NCBI GenBank assembly: GCA_964479405.1
Contig: CAYZMA010000003.1
Coordinates: 1 to 41,977 of the forward strand
Direction: 5' to 3'
DNA from: JAMCZU01 sp964479405
GTDB lineage: Bacteria; Patescibacteriota; UBA1384; UBA12157; JAENIV01
Length of the DNA stretch: 41,977 nt
Part shown: one piece after another, positions 1 through 8,631 of the stretch
How the letters are laid out: every line of letters begins with the position of its first letter
How positions within the stretch are numbered: position 1 is the stretch's first letter
Notes under the pieces: generated by a model
Database searches by the model: none
What the model was told of the DNA's origin: nothing
The model's input: the letters and a program-made list of their open reading frames with translations, nothing else
Translations under genes and position numbers: made by a program

Positions 1-58
1 TACCCAAAACGCATCTTAGTTTGAGTAAATTAAAGCTTTATTCAACGGCCTCAATTAG

Positions 59-331
59 TTATTTAACTGAAATAATAGTTTTATCAACTTTGCGCCCGGA
101 AAAACGACGGACGCGAGATTTTGTAAATATTAATGTTCCCTCTTTTTTGGCATATAAAGTATCGTCTTTGCCCATGGCTGTGCCTTCGCCGGTATAAAAT
201 TTAGAACCGCGCTGACGAATAATAATTTGACCCGCATTTATTTTTTGGCTACCAAAAACTTTAACGCCTAAGCGCTTTGAAATACTATCTCTGCCTAATT
301 TACTTGTTCCCTTTGCTTTTGTATGAGCCAT
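59..331 (-). CDS. rpmA: 50S ribosomal protein L27
   Basis: A 90-residue basic protein beginning MAHTKAKGTSKLGRDS and continuing KRLGVKVFGSQ, the L27 signature. The N-terminal tail reaches towards the peptidyl-transferase centre of the large ribosomal subunit. The glycine-rich GEGTAMGKDDTLYA block in the middle and the basic C-terminus are also typical. The length matches ordinary bacterial L27. It starts directly with MAHTK, so there is no cleavable N-terminal extension of the Firmicutes kind. The gene is transcribed divergently from dnaE across a gap of about 67 bp. The usual partner rplU is not inside the window. The 58 bases beyond its stop hold nothing I recognise. Confidence 0.95.
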   Translation of the reverse strand: MAHTKAKGTSKLGRDSISKRLGVKVFGSQKINAGQIIIRQRGSKFYTGEGTAMGKDDTLYAKKEGTLIFTKSRVRRFSGRKVDKTIISVK

Positions 332-359
332 ACATTTATTTAATCATAAAAATACTAAA

Positions 360-388
360 TTGTCAACAAAAATGTGTTAAGATATTTT
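360..388 (+). promoter_or_regulatory. putative dnaE promoter
   Basis: TTGTCA at 360-365 and TATTTT at 383-388 are 17 bp apart, and dnaE starts 10 bases after the -10 box. There is no Shine-Dalgarno sequence before the ATG, so the transcript may be almost leaderless. The -10 match is weak. Confidence 0.35.
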
Positions 389-398
389 TGAGTTAAAA

Positions 399-3300
399 AT
401 GTCAAAATTTGTCCACTTACATACCCACTCTCATTATTCATTGTTAGATGGTCTGGCAAAAATTCCAGATATTGTTTCTCGTGCCAAGCAGTTGGGAATG
501 GATTCTTTAGCTTTAACTGATCATGGCGTCATGTATGGCGCGATTGAGTTTTACAAAGAATGCTTAAAACAAGAAATTAAGCCAATAATTGGGGTTGAGG
601 CATACATTTCGCCCCGCGGAATGCAAGAAAAAGAAGGAAAAATTGATGCCAGTCCTTTCCATTTAATTCTCCTTTGCGAAAATGAAAAAGGTTATCAAAA
701 TCTTCTCAAAATAGTTTCTTTATCCCATCTTGAAGGCTTTTATTACAAACCGCGAATTGATAAAAAAACCTTGGCTAAATACGCTGAAGGTATTATCGCC
801 TCATCAGCTTGTCTTAAGGGAGAAATTCCAAATTTGGCTGTCACAAAAAATGCTAAATCAGCCGAAAAAGCCCTTTTGGAATATTTAGAAATTTTTGGAA
901 ACCAAAATTTCTTTTTGGAAGTTCAATCCCACCCAGAGCTTGAAAAGCAAAAAATTGCCAACAAAATAATGGTTGATCTAGCCAAAAAACACAAAGTCGG
1001 ACTAATTGCCACCAACGATATTCATTATTTAAATAAAGACGATGCCGAAGCTCAAGATGTTTTACTTTGCGTTCAAACGGGCAAATTTGTCTCTGATACC
1101 GATCGGATGAGTATGAAAGAAAATGGCAAATTTTTAGATATTTCCATGCGCTCCCCCGAAGAAATGGCTAAAGATTTTGACTATCTACCGGAGGCAATTG
1201 AAAATACGGTTAAGGTGGCAGAGCGATGCCAAATGAAAATTGAACTAGGCCGATTTATCTTTCCAAAGTTAGAAAGCCCTGACGGCTCCACCCCGGAAGA
1301 AAGATTAAAAAAGATTTGCGCTGATAATTTAGCCGATAAATATCCGGAATTGACCCCTGAAATAAAAGAACGTCTGGACTTTGAGCTTCGAACCATTGAT
1401 AAAATGGGCTTTGCCAATTACATGTTGGTAGTCGCCGATTACACCAATTTTGCCAAAACTCAAGGCATTTCCACCAACACTAGAGGTTCGGCCGCTGGCA
1501 GTATTGTTTCCTACCTCACAGGTATCACTGATGTTGAGCCCCTTCAATACGGTCTTCTTTTTGAAAGATTTTTAAATCCGGAAAGAATTTCCTGGCCTGA
1601 TGTTGATTTGGACATTTCCGACCGCCGACGCGCCGATTTAATTAGTTATGTCACGCAGAAATACGGCGCTGACAAAGTGGCGCAAATTATTACTTTTGGA
1701 ACCATTGCCGCCCGAAACGGTATTCGCGATACCGGTCGGGTTTTGGGCATGAGCTATACTGATCTTGATAAAATTGCCAAATTAATTCCCATGGGTCTAA
1801 CATTAAAAGAATCTCTGGACATGGTTGATGAATTAAAAACCAGCTACCAAAAAGATCCAGCGATTAAAAAACTTTTTGATTTAGCTCAAAAGATTGAAGG
1901 AGTCGCCCGCCACGCTTCGATTCACGCCGCCGGCGTTGTTATTACCGACAAACCTCTAACCGAATATATACCTTTACAAATCGCTTCCAAAGGTGAGAAA
2001 AGCATTGTTTCTCAATACGAAATGCACGCTTTGGAAGACTTGGGGTTAGTTAAAATGGACTTTTTGGGCTTGGCAAACCTGACTATTATTGACGATACTT
2101 TAAGAATCATCAGAAAAACTAAAAATGAAGAAGTTGATATTAACCATATTCCCTTGGACGATAAAGATACTTATAAATTGCTTTCTGCCGGAAAGTCGAG
2201 TGGCGTATTTCAGCTTGAGGGTGATGGAATGAAACGATACCTTAAAGAACTTCGACCAGGTAATATTAAAGATGTCATGGCGATGGTTTCCTTGTACCGT
2301 CCCGGACCGATGGAATTAATTCCCCAATATATTGCCGGAAAACACGGTCGTAGAGAAATTACCTACATTCACCCAAAACTAAAACCAATTTTGGAAGAAA
2401 CTTTCGGCGTTGCTGTTTATCAGGAACAAATTTTGCGAATTGCTCAAGATATCTGCGGTTTTTCACTCGGTCAAGCGGATATTTTACGAAAAGCAATTGG
2501 TAAAAAAATCAAAAAACTTTTAATGGAACAAAAAGAAAAATGGGTTGAAGGGGCAATTAAAAACGGTACTTCCAGAAAAGTGGCTGAAAAACTCTTTGAA
2601 TTTGTAGAGCCTTTTGCCCGATATGGTTTTAATAAAGCCCACGCCGCCAGTTACGCTTTGGTCGCTTACAAAACTGCCTATTTAAAAACTCATTATCCAA
2701 GCGAATTTATGGCCGCTTGGATGACCAGCGAGGAAGGTCGCGATATTGAAAAAATTACTTTTGCCCTCAATGAAGCCCAAAATATGGGTATTAAAGTCTT
2801 GCCACCCGATGTTAATGAATCTTTTGTTGATTTTGGGGTAATTGCCTCAACCGGCGACATTAGTTACGCTTTCGCTTCAATTAAAAATGTTGGCCGTGGG
2901 GCATCGGAAGCAATTGTTGAAGAACGTAAAGTTAATGGCAAGTTTCAAGATTTTGAATCATTCCTTACAAGATTAGGAAGCAAAGTTTTAAATAAAAAAA
3001 TTATTGATGCCCTTGCCAAAACCGGTGCTTTGGATCAATTTGCCGAAAGAAATCAAATTATTTTAAATATTGAAAATATCTTAAAGTTTTTAACTGGCAC
3101 TTCTAAAGAAATGTCCGCCAATCAAATGGGACTTTTTGGAACAAGCAAAGAAACCGCCCAAAAATTACAGTTGGCAACCGTTGCTCCAGCCACCAAAAAA
3201 GAGAAATTGGCTTGGGAAAAAGAACTTTTGGGAATGTATGTCAGCGAACATCCTTTAAAAGGAATGGAAAAAAGCCTTAAAACTTTTGCTAACCCAATCA

Positions 3301-3806
3301 ACCAAATTGCGCCGACCGAAGGAAAACAAGTCAAAGTTGCCGGCATAATTACTGCTACCTCTAAAATTTTAACTCGCTCCAAAGAATCAATGCTTTTTGC
3401 CACTTTGGAAGATACTTCCGCCCGAACCGAAGTTTTAGTTTTTCCAAAAATTTTGCAAAAAGATTCAGCCGTTTGGGCGACAAACAATATTGTTTTAGTT
3501 GAAGGTCGCACCAACACTAAAGATGGCGCTTTAAAAATTATTGCCCAGTCTATTAAAGAAATTACTTTACTCCCACTGACACCGGACAAAGATCAACTAG
3601 AAATTACCCTGCCCCGACAAGCTAAAAAAGATATTTTACTAAAAATCAAAACAATTCTGGAGGGTTTCCCCGGACTTACCCCTGTCATTTTAAAAGCGCC
3701 TCAAAACGGCGGTTTTACTGAAATCAAAACCAAAACCAAGGTTGGAAAAACCGATGAACTGATAAAACAATTGGGAGAGCTTTTGGGGGAAGAAAATATT
3801 GAGTAA
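399..3806 (+). CDS. dnaE: DNA polymerase III alpha subunit
   Basis: Replicative polymerase of 1135 residues, close to E. coli DnaE (1160). It has an N-terminal PHP domain (HLHTHSHYSLLDG, with H8 and H10). The catalytic palm has P400-DVDLD with D401 and D403, and a third acidic residue, D554, in VKMDFLGL, matching the E. coli catalytic triad positions. The fingers and helix-hairpin-helix region runs from about residue 600 to 880 (FQLEGDGMKRYL, RYGFNKAHAASYALVAYKTAYLK). A C-terminal OB fold lies around residues 978-1060 (VKVAGIITATSKI). No intein or frameshift is visible. It has its own promoter region after the divergent rpmA. No SD precedes the ATG, although nearby genes have strong ones. It stands alone rather than in an operon with other replisome genes. 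Confidence 0.97.
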   Translation: MSKFVHLHTHSHYSLLDGLAKIPDIVSRAKQLGMDSLALTDHGVMYGAIEFYKECLKQEIKPIIGVEAYISPRGMQEKEGKIDASPFHLILLCENEKGYQNLLKIVSLSHLEGFYYKPRIDKKTLAKYAEGIIASSACLKGEIPNLAVTKNAKSAEKALLEYLEIFGNQNFFLEVQSHPELEKQKIANKIMVDLAKKHKVGLIATNDIHYLNKDDAEAQDVLLCVQTGKFVSDTDRMSMKENGKFLDISMRSPEEMAKDFDYLPEAIENTVKVAERCQMKIELGRFIFPKLESPDGSTPEERLKKICADNLADKYPELTPEIKERLDFELRTIDKMGFANYMLVVADYTNFAKTQGISTNTRGSAAGSIVSYLTGITDVEPLQYGLLFERFLNPERISWPDVDLDISDRRRADLISYVTQKYGADKVAQIITFGTIAARNGIRDTGRVLGMSYTDLDKIAKLIPMGLTLKESLDMVDELKTSYQKDPAIKKLFDLAQKIEGVARHASIHAAGVVITDKPLTEYIPLQIASKGEKSIVSQYEMHALEDLGLVKMDFLGLANLTIIDDTLRIIRKTKNEEVDINHIPLDDKDTYKLLSAGKSSGVFQLEGDGMKRYLKELRPGNIKDVMAMVSLYRPGPMELIPQYIAGKHGRREITYIHPKLKPILEETFGVAVYQEQILRIAQDICGFSLGQADILRKAIGKKIKKLLMEQKEKWVEGAIKNGTSRKVAEKLFEFVEPFARYGFNKAHAASYALVAYKTAYLKTHYPSEFMAAWMTSEEGRDIEKITFALNEAQNMGIKVLPPDVNESFVDFGVIASTGDISYAFASIKNVGRGASEAIVEERKVNGKFQDFESFLTRLGSKVLNKKIIDALAKTGALDQFAERNQIILNIENILKFLTGTSKEMSANQMGLFGTSKETAQKLQLATVAPATKKEKLAWEKELLGMYVSEHPLKGMEKSLKTFANPINQIAPTEGKQVKVAGIITATSKILTRSKESMLFATLEDTSARTEVLVFPKILQKDSAVWATNNIVLVEGRTNTKDGALKIIAQSIKEITLLPLTPDKDQLEITLPRQAKKDILLKIKTILEGFPGLTPVILKAPQNGGFTEIKTKTKVGKTDELIKQLGELLGEENIE

Positions 3807-3868
3807 AATTTGACAAAACTCAATGGCTAAATTAAACTAAAAATAGTTACTAAAAATAAATGAATAAA

Positions 3869-3884
3869 TCCGCCAGCTGGCGGA
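3869..3884. repeat. 16-bp palindrome, TCCGCC/GGCGGA family
   Basis: A perfect palindrome TCCGCCAGCTGGCGGA immediately upstream of a strong SD (3886-3894). The identical 16-mer is found inside pyrG at 37033, and a variant with TTC/GAA ends is inside efp at 20048. It is probably a dispersed palindromic repeat rather than a local operator, although here it lies where it could influence expression of the next gene. Confidence 0.8.
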
Positions 3885-3898
3885 AAAAGGAGGTTTAA

Positions 3899-4231
3899 AT
3901 GGCCGATCAAACACCATCAACGGGTGGCGGAACAGAGGGAATGGACCCAAAACTGGCAGGATTACTCTGCTATATTTGGATTGTGGGACTGGTTTTTCTA
4001 ATTATTTCTAAAGACAAATTCGTCCGCTTCCATGCTCTTCAATCAGTAATTTTAGGAGTGGCTTTTGCCGTCATTTCCAGTGTTGTTATGTTCATCCCGA
4101 TTGTCAACTTCTTCAGTTGGATTCTCTGGCCACTTTACATGGTCTTGATTATTATGATGATGATCAAAGCCTATGCCGGCGAAAAATACAAACTGCCAAT
4201 AGTAGGCGACTTTGCCGAAAAAAGCAGCTAA
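3899..4231 (+). CDS. DUF4870/Tic20-like small membrane protein
   Basis: A 110-residue protein with a Gly/Thr-rich hydrophilic N-terminus, then MDPKLAGLLCYIWIVGLVFLI, the start of a DUF4870-type domain. The motif KDKFVRFHALQS after the first helix is the family hallmark. There are three predicted membrane helices (about residues 20-40, 50-70 and 74-92) and a short polar tail. The function is unknown; members are small integral membrane proteins of bacteria. A near-perfect SD (AAAGGAGGT, 3886-3894) sets the start. Seventeen bases separate it from the downstream glutaredoxin-like gene, so the two are probably co-transcribed. Confidence 0.8.
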   Translation: MADQTPSTGGGTEGMDPKLAGLLCYIWIVGLVFLIISKDKFVRFHALQSVILGVAFAVISSVVMFIPIVNFFSWILWPLYMVLIIMMMIKAYAGEKYKLPIVGDFAEKSS

Positions 4232-4248
4232 TAAAAAATTTCTAAATT

Positions 4249-4488
4249 ATGAAGGTTATAATTTATTCTACTCCCACTTGCCCTTATTGTTTGCAAGTGA
4301 AAAATTATTTTGAAAGCAAAAATATTGATTATACCGATATTGATGTTTCTTCTGACCAAAAATCAGCCCAAGAAATGGTTGATCTTTCCGGTCAAATGGG
4401 AGTGCCAGTAATTAAAATTGACGATAAAATTATCATCGGTTTTGATAAAAATAAAATTGACGAGCTCTTAATAAAATCTAACGAATAA
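4249..4488 (+). CDS. glutaredoxin / NrdH-like thiol oxidoreductase
   Basis: A 79-residue thioredoxin-fold protein with the CPYC active site (C11, C14) after the first strand (MKVIIYSTPTCPYC). A cis-proline loop VPVIKI follows at about residues 52-57. It ends with a short helix and a D-KNKIDELL pattern typical of stand-alone glutaredoxin-like proteins. It likely reduces disulfides in the cytosol; the physiological partner cannot be told. Its 3' end overlaps the convergent PH-domain gene by 11 bases. Confidence 0.88.
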   Translation: MKVIIYSTPTCPYCLQVKNYFESKNIDYTDIDVSSDQKSAQEMVDLSGQMGVPVIKIDDKIIIGFDKNKIDELLIKSNE

Positions 4489-4996
4489 CGGGTCTATTTA
4501 AATTATCCGAGTAATTTTTACAATACTTGATAATTTTTTGTTGGACTTCATAAGGATTATCAACATTATACATTACCATAACCGGATCAATGCCGGCAGT
4601 TCGGAGCGTTACATTGCCAAAATTTAGAAGAGTCCCAATCGCTCCCTTGACTTCAACGGTCATATTTTGAATTTTTTCCAACTCCGCCTCGGTAATTTTA
4701 CGCCCAAAAAGACCTTTTTGCTCAATAATTATGATTCGCTGATTAGTCAAGACATACAAATAATTGTTATAGACAAACCATTGGTAAAAACCAAAAATTA
4801 AGAAAAATAAAACAATAGCAATAATAATAAAAGCGGTAATGTGCGAAAGTCCAAAAAATAAAATAAACAGAACCAGCACAATAACAAGAGCAATACTAAT
4901 AAAACCAGCCGAAGCTAAAACCCAAGGATGGCGCTTAACCACAAAAATAACATCTTCGTCCGGTCTCTGTCCATCAAATTGATATTTTTCTTGCAA
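4478..4996 (-). CDS. bacterial PH-domain (bPH2/DUF304) membrane protein
   Basis: A 172-residue protein with two adjacent hydrophobic helices (about 26-49 and 53-76), followed by a soluble domain beginning NNYLYVLTNQRIIIIEQKGLFGRKITEAELEKIQNMTVEVKG (given as a description: LTNQR, GLFGRK and L-KIQN motifs). LTNQRI followed by I-L-KIQ is characteristic of the YdbS/DUF304 PH-like family. The role is not established; the family is membrane-anchored. It is convergent with the glutaredoxin-like gene and overlaps its end. Confidence 0.8.
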   Translation of the reverse strand: MQEKYQFDGQRPDEDVIFVVKRHPWVLASAGFISIALVIVLVLFILFFGLSHITAFIIIAIVLFFLIFGFYQWFVYNNYLYVLTNQRIIIIEQKGLFGRKITEAELEKIQNMTVEVKGAIGTLLNFGNVTLRTAGIDPVMVMYNVDNPYEVQQKIIKYCKNYSDNLNRPVIR

Positions 4997-5061
4997 AATT
5001 ATAACCTCTATTATAGTATAAACTACTGCACCTTTAAATTAAAGAAAGGGGGAAGAACCGA

Positions 5062-6402
5062 ATGTCGCGGATACCTCATCCTCGGGAAATCACCAATAAT
5101 ACTTTGCCGAATTTAAAACAAATTCAACAAGTTGCTAATTTGTTTCTAGAGTCATTACATCGCCATTTTCCCGGAAGCCAGTTTGTCCTTTTTGGTTCAC
5201 TGGTTAGGGGTGATGCCACCATTAGAAGCGATATTGATATTTGCGCCGTTTCTTTAACTGAAAGCGTCGCACAGTATGATATTAGAGATTGCTATCAAGA
5301 AATTGTTGATCAAACTGGCTGGTGGACTAAAACTACTTTTATTTTCTGCGCTTCAAGAAGAGTAGAAAAAGAAAAATTAAGATTCAAGGATGCTTATAAC
5401 AATAAGGCAGATTTTTCACCAACTACCTTTGATCATTTTGGTTTCCTCTCTCGCAATTCCCAATTTCCTGCCGAAATTCGTCAACTTTATGAAAATATCC
5501 AGCAAGATGTTCGTAAGTATAGTAAAACTGACACTCGGGCACGGTTAAAAGATCTGACCGAATATGTTAATCATGCCTTTAAGCTGGCTAAATATCTCTT
5601 GGAAGACGACCGCACTTCCCGACGCAGGTGGTTTCGTGAAGATATTCTCTTACCGACCCTTAGTAATTTAGAGAATCTTCCTTATCATTGCTTGCGGAAG
5701 TTGGCTGGCATTGTTAAAACTTTTCAAGGAACAGATAGCAAAGCCAAAATAAGGCAATGTTTTGAAAATCCCCATATACCTTTTTTTGCGGAGCTTCTTA
5801 AACCTTTTGATATTGTCTATCAGTTTGGCCTTGAATGCACCACAATTTTGGAAGATTGTCTTAAAGAAAAAAAATCAATAAGATATGACAACTTTCTAAA
5901 TATTAATTTGCCGATAATGGTCCATGCAGTCTATGATTTTCTTTTTTTACTCAAAGAGCGAATTGAAGATGAAACTCTACTTGAAGTAATTTCTGATTAT
6001 GATCGATTGATAGAAAAAACAGCACTGATTGTTGATGAGAATGATTTTTTAAAACAATTGCATTACTGGCAGGAAAGAAAAGATGTCTGCGCAATTGCTT
6101 GGAGCTGTGTTGGCGATAAAGTTATTATTAACACACCCTTCATGGCATATGTTGAATATTTCAAGGAAGGACGGATTAAATTGTGGGTCAAACCAGAAGA
6201 TATTGATGGACTTAAACATAAATTGAATCCACAATTAATTTCAGCCAGTGGCCGATTGGAAATTGATTTTTCAGTTGTGCCTCCTCAACTTTCAATTGTC
6301 AGTACCAAACCACTAAACAGCAAGTACGAGACCTACCGCAAGGTAGCAGCTCTAGCCCAAGAAATAGCTTTTAAAAAAGTAAGTGAAATATTATATCCGT
6401 GA
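5062..6402 (+). CDS. nucleotidyltransferase-domain protein with long helical C-terminal part
   Basis: A 446-residue protein. Residues 40-65 carry an MNT-type nucleotidyltransferase signature: FVLFGSLVRGDA with G45-S46, then SDIDI with D57 and D59 as likely metal ligands. From about residue 150 it is helix-rich and HEPN-like in appearance (LTEYVNHAFKLAKYLLE), but I cannot see a clear R-x4-6-H motif. The C-terminal 120 residues are of unknown type. The start is supported by a purine-rich GAAAGGGGGAAG upstream. A strong terminator follows directly. Nucleotidyltransferases of this kind modify nucleotides, RNAs or proteins, and are common in toxin-antitoxin and resistance systems. The substrate here is unknown. 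It looks like an accessory gene. Confidence 0.7.
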   Translation: MSRIPHPREITNNTLPNLKQIQQVANLFLESLHRHFPGSQFVLFGSLVRGDATIRSDIDICAVSLTESVAQYDIRDCYQEIVDQTGWWTKTTFIFCASRRVEKEKLRFKDAYNNKADFSPTTFDHFGFLSRNSQFPAEIRQLYENIQQDVRKYSKTDTRARLKDLTEYVNHAFKLAKYLLEDDRTSRRRWFREDILLPTLSNLENLPYHCLRKLAGIVKTFQGTDSKAKIRQCFENPHIPFFAELLKPFDIVYQFGLECTTILEDCLKEKKSIRYDNFLNINLPIMVHAVYDFLFLLKERIEDETLLEVISDYDRLIEKTALIVDENDFLKQLHYWQERKDVCAIAWSCVGDKVIINTPFMAYVEYFKEGRIKLWVKPEDIDGLKHKLNPQLISASGRLEIDFSVVPPQLSIVSTKPLNSKYETYRKVAALAQEIAFKKVSEILYP

Positions 6403-6403
6403 C

Positions 6404-6426
6404 AAAAACTACGGTCGTAGTTTTTT
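6404..6426 (+). terminator. intrinsic terminator after the nucleotidyltransferase gene
   Basis: AAAAACTAC at 6404-6412, loop GGTC, then GTAGTTTTTT. This is a compact stem with a T-run that starts one base after the stop codon. Confidence 0.85.
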
Positions 6427-6436
6427 CGCACTATTT

Positions 6437-6465
6437 CCCCCGGCGCAATCCGGGGGCTTATTTTA
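6437..6465 (+). terminator. GC-rich terminator, copy 1
   Basis: CCCCCGG, loop CGCAAT, CCGGGGG, followed by CTTATTTTATT. The same hairpin and loop occur again at 7418, just after the next gene, so the guanylate-kinase-like gene is bracketed by two copies. Confidence 0.8.
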
Positions 6466-6472
6466 TTAACCA

Positions 6473-6516
6473 AAATCCAACCGGAGTTTATCCGCCTTTG
6501 GTGGAAGGTTGGATTT
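6473..6516. repeat. nested stem-loop, TCCGCC/GGTGGA core
   Basis: The outer arms AAATCCAACC (6473-6482) and GGTTGGATTT (6507-6516) are exact inverted repeats. Inside is a second stem, TCCGCC (6491-6496) with GGTGGA (6500-6505) and a TTT loop. The core resembles the TCCGCC/GGCGGA palindromes elsewhere in the window. Confidence 0.65.
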
Positions 6517-6544
6517 ACAGGTTAGATTAATCCTCTAAACCTAT

Positions 6545-6565
6545 TGTCCACCTCGTAGGTGGACA
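6545..6565. repeat. 9-bp-arm palindrome, copy 1
   Basis: Arms TGTCCACCT and AGGTGGACA around the 3-nt centre CGT. The flanks (AAACCTAT before, TTGGGG after) match those of the copy at 15634, but the centre there is the reverse complement, ACG. Confidence 0.75.
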
Positions 6566-6716
6566 TTGGGGTAAAAGATAAATAAATTCTAGAATTTAGA
6601 GCAACACCCTTGATTTTTAACCTATTACCTGCTACACTTTAGGCAGTTTGCATTCCGCCTCCACTAAATAACAGATTGCTGAAGCACTTAAACAAATCAA
6701 GGAGGAATATTGTATA

Positions 6717-7403
6717 ATGTCAGAAACAAAGAAACGATTGGTTTTGGAATCTGGTCCTTCTGGAACCGGAAAGACGCCCAAGATTAAGGCGATAGTAAAA
6801 GAATATGGTCAGTCTTTCGGGAGGATTATACTTACTACTAGCCGTCTTAGAAGAGAAGGTGAAGTTGATAAGATAGACTACTATTTCAAAACAGCGGACG
6901 AGATTATGGGAATGCCCAATGATGAAATAGTAGCCCGTGGCAGTGTTCGCGGAGAAATGATACAGGCTATTTCTAAAGAAGCAGTTAATGATGCTTTCGA
7001 GAGAAATGATCTTGTCTATGTTGAGGCTTATCCCTCGCTTGGTGAAAATCTGCTTCGTTGGATAAAAACACAATCGGATTGCTCCTTTGAGATTAGAACA
7101 GTTGCCTTTATCCCAATAAGTTGGGAAGAAATTACTCAATGTTCAAAGTCAATGCGTCTTCCTCCAGAAGAAATCGTCTACCTTACAGTTAAAGGTAAAC
7201 TGGAGCGACGTGGCAAGGATAAACCAGAAAACATTGAGAAACGTGCCCGCCTTGCTTACTACGAGATGACGTTAATGAGAGGATATCAGCACACAATCGT
7301 TTGTCATGTCGGAGAAGATGAAATTGAACAATGGGGCGAGAAACTTGGTTTTGAACCACTAAGGGCAAAAGAGGAGATGCTTCAAATCATGGATTTGACT
7401 TGA
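6717..7403 (+). CDS. guanylate-kinase-like P-loop protein
   Basis: A 228-residue protein with a P-loop GPSGTGKT at residues 13-20. It also has a counterpart of the GMP-binding segment, TTSRLRREGEVDKIDYYF, comparable to the TTRxPRxGEVDGxDYxF block of guanylate kinases. The rest (IVARGSVRGEMIQAIS, VYVEAYPSLGENLL) diverges from housekeeping Gmk, and the C-terminal half is longer and charged. It could phosphorylate a nucleotide or be a specialised relative; the substrate is uncertain. A good SD lies upstream. The gene is isolated between two copies of the same GC-rich terminator hairpin, which suggests a gene cassette. Confidence 0.6.
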   Translation: MSETKKRLVLESGPSGTGKTPKIKAIVKEYGQSFGRIILTTSRLRREGEVDKIDYYFKTADEIMGMPNDEIVARGSVRGEMIQAISKEAVNDAFERNDLVYVEAYPSLGENLLRWIKTQSDCSFEIRTVAFIPISWEEITQCSKSMRLPPEEIVYLTVKGKLERRGKDKPENIEKRARLAYYEMTLMRGYQHTIVCHVGEDEIEQWGEKLGFEPLRAKEEMLQIMDLT

Positions 7404-7417
7404 ACTTTTCAAAAATT

Positions 7418-7450
7418 CCCCCGGCGCAATCCGGGGGATTTTATTTTATT
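7418..7450. terminator. GC-rich terminator, copy 2
   Basis: The same stem as at 6437: CCCCCGG (7418-7424), CGCAAT, CCGGGGG (7431-7437), then ATTTTATTTTATT. It ends the guanylate-kinase-like gene and may also stop convergent transcription from the envelope operon. Confidence 0.8.
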
Positions 7451-7544
7451 GCCAAATTCCTGTTACAAATGGCGCGACCATGCCTAAAGCGACTAAAATA
7501 ATAATGATGATTAAAACAATTTTTGTACAAGATTTTTTATCCAT
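7446..7544 (-). CDS. 32-residue single-helix membrane microprotein (putative)
   Basis: A short frame whose ATG (7542-7544) overlaps the end of the upstream sugar-phosphate transferase gene by 8 bases, which would allow coupled translation. The product starts MDKKSCTKIVLI, continues as one uninterrupted hydrophobic helix of about 20 residues, and ends VTGIWQ. An AGAGGG lies 10 bases before the ATG. It is followed directly by a terminator. This arrangement supports a real small protein, but the length is too short to be certain. Confidence 0.4.
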   Translation of the reverse strand: MDKKSCTKIVLIIIIILVALGMVAPFVTGIWQ

Positions 7545-8631
7545 TTTGACGAGCCCTCTTTCTTAATTCTAATACTACCAGCGCCAAAGCTAAAACAATC
7601 ATTAGACAAATTAAAACAATTAAAGCGGTGATTTTTTCTTGAGTTTTAGAAATAATCGCCACCGTACCAAAAATCATGGAAATAATATATAAAAGTATAA
7701 CCGATTGTTTCTGGGTTAGACCCGCCGTCAACAGCCGGTGATGCAAATGCCTTTTATCAGCCAAAAATGGTGATTTTCCCTTAAAAATACGACGAAGAAC
7801 CACCCAGCCGACATCTAAAACTGGGATTCCTAAAACCAAAAAAGAAGTCGCCAACTTTCCACCGGAAATCATTGCCAGAACACCAATCAAGTAACCTAAA
7901 GCCATACTGCCGGAATCACCTAAAAAGATTCGCGCCGGATTAAAATTCCAGGGCAAAAATCCTGCCGCCGTCCCGGCAATAATCACTGCCAAAAGAGCGC
8001 TGGCATCTTGACCCAGGCTAATGCTTAAAAAGAAAATCACAATCGCCGAAATTAAAGAAATGCCAGTGGCTAAACCATCTAAACCATCTAAAAAATTGAA
8101 AGTATTAATCAGTAAAAGAATCCAAAATATTGAAATTAAATCCGCTAAAACTTCAATATTAAAACCGTGACCAAATAAAGCAAAATGAATTTGCGGATTA
8201 GTCAAATCAAGGTGACTGCCAAAAGGAAGTCTTAAAAAACCAATTGAAACACCAAACGAAACCACAATCACACAAGCCACCAACTGCCAAAATAATTTCT
8301 TTAACGGTCCAACACCGCGAATATCATCTAAAATGCCTAGGACAATTAAAACAATCAGTCCCAAGATCACCCCAATCAATTTCTGATCGGCAAACCATAA
8401 ATTTTCGCCAAAATTAAGCCGACGAGAGGCAAAAATGTAACCAATTGTCACAATTAAAAAAGTTGCAACAATCGCTACCCCTCCCAACCGCGGTAAAGGA
8501 TAAGGGTGGATTTTTCGTGGTGAAGGTTGGTCAAATAATTTTAATTTTTGAGCCAGACGTCTGACATAATAAGTCAGCCCGCCACAAATTAAAGCACTGA
8601 TGACAAAAGCCGGTAAATAAGCTCGGATCAT
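7537..8631 (-). CDS. polyprenyl-phosphate sugar-1-phosphate transferase (MraY/WecA/TagO family)
   Basis: A 364-residue polytopic membrane protein with about ten helices. It has the family motifs in order: an early LPRLGG loop, LGILDDIRGVGPLKKLFWQ (the Mg-binding DD), NTFNFLDGLDGLATG, FLGDSGSMALGYLIG, and near the end KRHLHHRLL, the histidine-rich loop seen in WecA/TagO-type rather than MraY-type enzymes. It would transfer a sugar-1-phosphate (often GlcNAc-1-P) from UDP-sugar to a lipid phosphate to begin a surface polymer. Its ATG overlaps the end of the broken ndk as ATGA, so the two are one transcription unit. It lies near two PAP2 proteins, one a likely lipid pyrophosphatase for carrier recycling. 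Confidence 0.9.
   Translation of the reverse strand: MIRAYLPAFVISALICGGLTYYVRRLAQKLKLFDQPSPRKIHPYPLPRLGGVAIVATFLIVTIGYIFASRRLNFGENLWFADQKLIGVILGLIVLIVLGILDDIRGVGPLKKLFWQLVACVIVVSFGVSIGFLRLPFGSHLDLTNPQIHFALFGHGFNIEVLADLISIFWILLLINTFNFLDGLDGLATGISLISAIVIFFLSISLGQDASALLAVIIAGTAAGFLPWNFNPARIFLGDSGSMALGYLIGVLAMISGGKLATSFLVLGIPVLDVGWVVLRRIFKGKSPFLADKRHLHHRLLTAGLTQKQSVILLYIISMIFGTVAIISKTQEKITALIVLICLMIVLALALVVLELRKRARQNG

Larger units (their letters stand above)
6427..6716. other. intergenic stretch made of stacked palindromes
   Basis: The gene-free stretch from 6403 to 6716 contains, in order, two terminators, a 44-bp nested stem-loop, a 21-bp palindrome, and AT-rich DNA ending in a strong SD (AAGGAGG near 6700) for the next gene. 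No credible coding frame is present. Confidence 0.7.

Noticed and set aside
3122..3589. Long open frame on the strand opposite dnaE, and similar long antisense frames opposite groEL, the VWA gene and the M16 gene
   Set aside because: They mirror strong genes, have no family resemblance, no SD, and low-complexity composition; they are shadows of the real reading frames.
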